This document shows positions 60,645 to 64,000 of a DNA stretch of 64,000 bases, in pieces. Made by a program: the position numbers and the translations under genes. A model generated the notes under the pieces. That model was given only the letters and a program-made list of their open reading frames with translations, did not search any database and was not told the DNA's origin. Position 1 is the stretch's first letter. Every line of letters begins with the position of its first letter. This stretch comes from Pseudorhodoplanes sp049324435 (GTDB lineage: Bacteria; Pseudomonadota; Alphaproteobacteria; Rhizobiales; Xanthobacteraceae): assembly GCA_049324435.1 (NCBI GenBank), contig JBMOOQ010000006.1, positions 1-64,000 on the forward strand. Direction: 5' to 3'.

Positions 60645-61427
60645 ATGACACTCGAAGCTCTCGTCTTCGATCTCGACGGTACCTTTGTCGATACCGACGA
60701 ACTGCATCGGCGCGCGTTCAATCAGGCCTTTCTGGAATTCAATCTCGGGTTCGAGTGGAAACCTGAACTCTACGAGACGCTTCTGACGGTCTCTGGTGGA
60801 GCGGATCGCATTCGTCACTACATCGACGGCTGTTCGCTTTCGCAGGAGCAGAAGGCCGCGCTCCACGCCGTCGTTCCCGCGGTGCATCGCGAGAAAACGC
60901 GCATCTACGGCGAATTGCTGTCGGACAATGCGGTCAGGCTGCGCTCGGGCGTGCGGCGCCTCATGGCCGAAGCGAGTCAGGCCGGATTGCAGATCGGTGT
61001 CGTGGCGACTTCGGCATCGGCCAATATGCAGCCGCTGATTATGTCGGTGCTTGGCCGGGAAGGGGCATCGGATATCCGGGCCTTTGTGTCTGCCGACCGC
61101 GTGGCAAACAAGAAGCCGGCGCCAGACATATACCTTCTCGCAACCTCCATGCTCGGCGTCGCTCCGGACGTTTGCGTCGCATTCGAGGATTCGACCAACG
61201 GGGTGCGAGCTGCGAAGGGCGCCGGATTGTTCACCATCGCGACGCCAAGCCGATGGACGCGCACCCAGGATTTCTCCGCGGCGGATGTTTGCCTGAGCGA
61301 GCTCGGCGATCCTGAGACGCCGCTCGGCGACGCCGACGCAGCCCGCATCGGCGGCGCGCGCTATGTCGGGCTGACGGAAGTGCGAGCGTTATTCGCCGCA
61401 TCGGGCGCTGTTGCTGCATCGCAATGA
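60645..61427 (+). CDS. HAD-family phosphatase (CbbY/PGM-like)
   Basis: 260 aa. DFDGT-type motif I DLDGTFVDTDELH (residues 10-22), motif II in VVATSAS, motif III Lys (NKKPAPDIYLLA), motif IV FEDSTNGVRAAKGAG. Capped HAD subfamily like CbbY (xylulose-1,5-bisphosphate phosphatase of phototrophs) or beta-phosphoglucomutase. GGAGG precedes ATG 60645. Cluster position suggests sugar-phosphate housekeeping for dxs or the Calvin cycle. Confidence 0.85.
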   Translation: MTLEALVFDLDGTFVDTDELHRRAFNQAFLEFNLGFEWKPELYETLLTVSGGADRIRHYIDGCSLSQEQKAALHAVVPAVHREKTRIYGELLSDNAVRLRSGVRRLMAEASQAGLQIGVVATSASANMQPLIMSVLGREGASDIRAFVSADRVANKKPAPDIYLLATSMLGVAPDVCVAFEDSTNGVRAAKGAGLFTIATPSRWTRTQDFSAADVCLSELGDPETPLGDADAARIGGARYVGLTEVRALFAASGAVAASQ

Positions 61428-61440
61428 ACCTCAGATCGGC

Positions 61441-61483
61441 TGTCAATTTAAGATGACACTATATGTGTCAATCGATATAATCA
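61441..61483. promoter_or_regulatory. Tandem PpsR/CrtJ-type boxes before dxs
   Basis: Box 1 TGTCAATTTAAGATGACA (61441-61458) is an exact TGT-N12-ACA. Box 2 TGTCAATCGATATAATCA (61466-61483) ends TCA, one base off. The 7-bp spacing is that of cooperative PpsR pairs. dxs begins 83 bp on. Confidence 0.75.
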
Positions 61484-61565
61484 GTTAGATGAGGCTCTGT
61501 GCGGGCCTCTCTCAACAGGGAGGATTGCGGTCTGTTCTTCTCGGGGCAGGCGGCAATCGCGGGAC

Positions 61566-63491
61566 ATGGGCGACTGTCGCAAAGCCTCACGCCTGCTCGA
61601 CCGTATCGACATCCCGAACGATCTCAGATCGCTGCGCGAGCGCGACCTGCCGCAGGTCGCGGACGAGGTTCGCGACGAGATGATCCGGGCGGTCGCCGTG
61701 ACCGGCGGACATCTCGGGGCCGGACTTGGCGTCGTCGAACTCACAGTTGCTCTTCATTACATCTTCGATACGCCGAACGACCGGCTGATCTGGGATGTCG
61801 GCCATCAGGCCTATCCGCACAAGATCCTCACTGGACGGCGCGATCGTATCCGCACGCTCCGGCAAGGTGGCGGTCTTTCCGGCTTCACCAAGCGCGCCGA
61901 GAGCGAATACGACCCGTTCGGCGCCGCGCATTCGTCCACGTCGATCTCCGCAGGGCTCGGCATGGCTGTGGCGCGAGACCTCCAGGGCGAAAAGCGCAAT
62001 ATCGTCTGCGTGATCGGCGACGGCGCGATGTCGGCAGGCATGGCCTATGAGGCGATGAACAATGCCGGCGCGATGGATTCCCGGCTGATCGTCATTCTCA
62101 ACGACAATGACATGTCGATTGCACCGCCGGTCGGAGCGATGTCGGCCTATCTCGCCCGCGCCATTTCCGGGCGCACCTATCTGTCGGTCCGCGAAAGGCT
62201 GAAGCGTATTTCGAAAACACTGCCGAAATTCTTTGCCGGGCAGGCCGCGCGGACGGAAGCCTTTGCGCGCAATTTCTGGACCGGCGGCACGCTGTTCGAG
62301 GAGCTCGGCTTCTATTATGTCGGACCGATTGACGGTCACGATTTCAGCCATTTGCTGCCGGTGCTGCGCAACGTGCGCGACGCACCGCACGGGCCGATTC
62401 TCGTCCATGTCGTCACGAAGAAGGGCAAAGGCTATGCGCCCGCGGAAGCGGCGGCCGACAAATATCATGGTGTTGTAAAATTCGATGTCGCGACCGGCAA
62501 GCAGGCGAAGACCCAAAGCAGCGCGCCCTCCTACACCAAGGTGTTCGGCGAAAGCCTGGTAAAAGAGGCCCGCAAGGACGAGCGGATCGTCGGCATCACT
62601 GCGGCGATGCCGGCCGGCACCGGCCTCGATATTTTCCAGAGGGCGTTTCCGAAGCGCTTCTTCGATGTCGGCATTGCGGAACAGCATGCCGTAACCTTCG
62701 CCGCGGGCCTTGCAGCGGATGGCATGAAACCGTTCGCGGCGATCTACTCCACCTTCCTGCAGCGTGCCTACGACCAGGTCGTGCACGATGTTGCAATCCA
62801 GAAGCTGCCCGTCCGCTTCGCGCTCGATCGCGCGGGGCTTGTCGGCGCGGATGGCCCGACCCATGCCGGATCGTTCGATCTCGCTTATCTCGGCTGCCTT
62901 CCCGGCTTTGTCATCATGGCGGCTGCGGACGAGGCCGAACTCGTCCACATGGTCGCGACCGCCGCAGCCCACGATGAGGGACCGATTGCGTTCCGCTATC
63001 CGCGCGGCGATGGAGAGGGCGTGGCGATACCTGAGACAGGGACGCCACTCGAGATCGGTCGCGGCCGTATCATCAGCGAAGGCACGACGATTGCGCTGCT
63101 CTCGCTCGGCACGCGCCTGGCGGAATGCCGCAAGGCGGCTGCCGAATTGGCGCGCTTCGGGCTGTCCGTCACAATTGCCGATGCGCGCTTTGCCAAACCG
63201 ATCGACACGGACCTGGTCCTTCGTCTCGCCCGCGAGCATGAGGTGCTCATCACCGTCGAGGAGGGATCTGCCGGCGGATTTGGCGCGCATGTTCTGCACT
63301 TGCTAGCGCGGCACGGCGTGCTCGATCGCGGTCTCAAAGTGCGCAGCATGGTGCTGCCGGATGAGTTTATCGATCAGGACAGTCCCGCGGCGATGTACGC
63401 AAAAGCCGGTCTCGACAGCCGCGGTATCGTTGCAACCGCAATCGAGGCGCTGGGGCATGACCGGATGAGGACCGCACGGTTACGTGCGTGA
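61566..63491 (+). CDS. dxs: 1-deoxy-D-xylulose-5-phosphate synthase
   Basis: 641 aa thiamine-diphosphate enzyme, pyruvate plus glyceraldehyde-3-P to DXP, first step of isoprenoid supply for bacteriochlorophyll tail and carotenoids. GDGAMSAGMAYEAMNNAG (ThDP/Mg site, near 151), DRAGLVGADGPTHAG, and ITVEEGSAGGFGAHVL are diagnostic. Probably a photosynthesis-dedicated second copy, given the PpsR-type boxes upstream. Confidence 0.95.
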   Translation: MGDCRKASRLLDRIDIPNDLRSLRERDLPQVADEVRDEMIRAVAVTGGHLGAGLGVVELTVALHYIFDTPNDRLIWDVGHQAYPHKILTGRRDRIRTLRQGGGLSGFTKRAESEYDPFGAAHSSTSISAGLGMAVARDLQGEKRNIVCVIGDGAMSAGMAYEAMNNAGAMDSRLIVILNDNDMSIAPPVGAMSAYLARAISGRTYLSVRERLKRISKTLPKFFAGQAARTEAFARNFWTGGTLFEELGFYYVGPIDGHDFSHLLPVLRNVRDAPHGPILVHVVTKKGKGYAPAEAAADKYHGVVKFDVATGKQAKTQSSAPSYTKVFGESLVKEARKDERIVGITAAMPAGTGLDIFQRAFPKRFFDVGIAEQHAVTFAAGLAADGMKPFAAIYSTFLQRAYDQVVHDVAIQKLPVRFALDRAGLVGADGPTHAGSFDLAYLGCLPGFVIMAAADEAELVHMVATAAAHDEGPIAFRYPRGDGEGVAIPETGTPLEIGRGRIISEGTTIALLSLGTRLAECRKAAAELARFGLSVTIADARFAKPIDTDLVLRLAREHEVLITVEEGSAGGFGAHVLHLLARHGVLDRGLKVRSMVLPDEFIDQDSPAAMYAKAGLDSRGIVATAIEALGHDRMRTARLRA

Positions 63492-63503
63492 AAGCTGTGA
63501 CGG

Positions 63504-64000
63504 ATGCGGCAGAGCCTGAACTGGGAGCGCTACGGGCATGACTGGCCGAACCGCGAAGCGAGCCGCTTCATCCGCGCCAGCGGCATCGTGTGGCATGTCC
63601 AGATCATGGGCGCGGGGCCGCCAGTCCTGCTCCTGCACGGCACGGGTGCGAGCGTGCATTCCTTCGCCGCGCTCATGCCGCTGCTTGCGTCCGACTTTAC
63701 GCTTGTCGCGCCGGATCTGCCGGGGCAGGGATTCACACAAGCGCCGCCGCGGGAGTTTCTTTCTCTTCCGGGCATGGCGCGCGCCATTGCCGGCTTGCTG
63801 CGCGAACTCGACATCCGTCCGCAGCTCGCTGTCGGGCATTCGGCGGGGGCAGCAGTGGCGATTCAGATGACCGTATCGCGCCAGATCGCGCCCCGCGCGA
63901 TCGTCAGCCTGAACGGCGCGCTGCTGCCGCTCAGCGGCATGGCAGGCCAGATCTTTGCGCCGCTGGCAAAGCTCCTCACCGCCATTCCATTCGTGTCCGA
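63504..64000 (+). CDS. bchO: BchO-type Mg-chelatase accessory hydrolase (partial, runs off the window)
   Basis: The first 165 residues. The BchO start pattern is visible: WPNREASRFIRASGIVWHVQ, then VLLLHGTGASVHSF (oxyanion region), VAPDLPGQGFT and nucleophile Ser114 in VGHSAGAA. ATG 63504 is 12 bp after the dxs stop. BchO is an alpha/beta hydrolase found with bchID in most purple bacteria; the role in Mg chelation is not settled. Confidence 0.88.
   Translation, partial: MRQSLNWERYGHDWPNREASRFIRASGIVWHVQIMGAGPPVLLLHGTGASVHSFAALMPLLASDFTLVAPDLPGQGFTQAPPREFLSLPGMARAIAGLLRELDIRPQLAVGHSAGAAVAIQMTVSRQIAPRAIVSLNGALLPLSGMAGQIFAPLAKLLTAIPFVS

Noticed and set aside
61587..63299. 570-codon leftward frame opposite dxs
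   Set aside because: Antisense shadow; dxs is unambiguous.
1..64000. tRNA, rRNA, CRISPR arrays, riboswitches
   Set aside because: I searched by eye for cloverleaf ends, regular spacer-repeat patterns and known leader motifs and found none. Small structured RNAs could be missed without a covariance search.

Overview
The window looks like chromosome of a phototrophic, metal-resistant alphaproteobacterium, probably Hyphomicrobiales (Bradyrhizobium / Rhodopseudomonas / Rhodoplanes relatives). The reasons are high GC, bacteriochlorophyll genes (bchI, bchD, the start of bchO), PpsR/CrtJ-type boxes, many FNR/FixK-type boxes, a SigF-NrsF (ECF16-like) pair and DUF5681/ParB-methyltransferase phage genes. 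The genus assignment is an inference. I see no rRNA, tRNA or CRISPR array. There is one 10-N assembly gap at 41891-41900.

Layout. (1) 1-126: right end of an IS66-family element. (2) 0.4-20.7 kb: an oxygen-limitation / stress island. A leftward operon prs - phosphoketolase - MBL-fold nuclease-like protein - type 2 thymidine phosphorylase is divergent from a HlyD - RbbA-like ABC - YhhJ-like export operon. An MFS exporter, a DUF3141 protein, a CPH-type (CopB) metal ATPase, a decayed cyclopropane-fatty-acid synthase, a DUF2933 protein with an ICMT-like methyltransferase, a NifX-like protein and a small secreted Cys/His protein follow. Eight TTAAT/TTGAT-N4-ATCAA-like boxes lie in the intergenic spaces of this island, so it is probably one FNR/FixK-type regulon. 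(3) 20.9-22.7 kb: a Crp/Fnr-family regulator and a PPK2 polyphosphate kinase.

(4) 22.8-44.8 kb: a large copper (silver) resistance island. The first half holds a class III nucleotide cyclase fused to a YHS metal-binding domain, CsoR with its own operator, a glutaredoxin-MauE fusion, a DUF305 protein, CopA ATPase and a CopZ chaperone transcribed divergently from two CueR-type promoters, and CueR itself. This half lies between two diverged ~195-bp direct repeats. The second half holds a small His-rich secreted protein, a lipoprotein, a TolC-like channel, a two-domain multicopper oxidase, a cupredoxin, a CusF-like protein, DUF3859, the sigma factor/anti-sigma pair with two divergent matched promoters, a tiny secreted peptide, a Cys-rich secreted protein, CusB, CusA, a second multicopper oxidase and a DUF411 protein. 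Together they cover cytosolic sensing and chaperoning, inner-membrane ATPase export, periplasmic oxidation and buffering, and tripartite efflux.

(5) 45.1-50.0 kb: a prophage packaging remnant (terminase split into two overlapping frames, two DUF5681 proteins, ParB-DNA methyltransferase, one unknown gene). (6) 50.3-56.2 kb: a leftward six-gene operon with two ABC permeases, an ATPase, a Tat-type substrate-binding protein, an LVIVD-like propeller and a CobW/COG0523 GTPase. (7) 56.7-64.0 kb: part of a photosynthesis gene cluster, bchI-bchD-alpha/beta hydrolase-HAD phosphatase-dxs-bchO, with a 38-bp perfect palindrome containing a PpsR-type box before bchI and a tandem PpsR-type pair before dxs.
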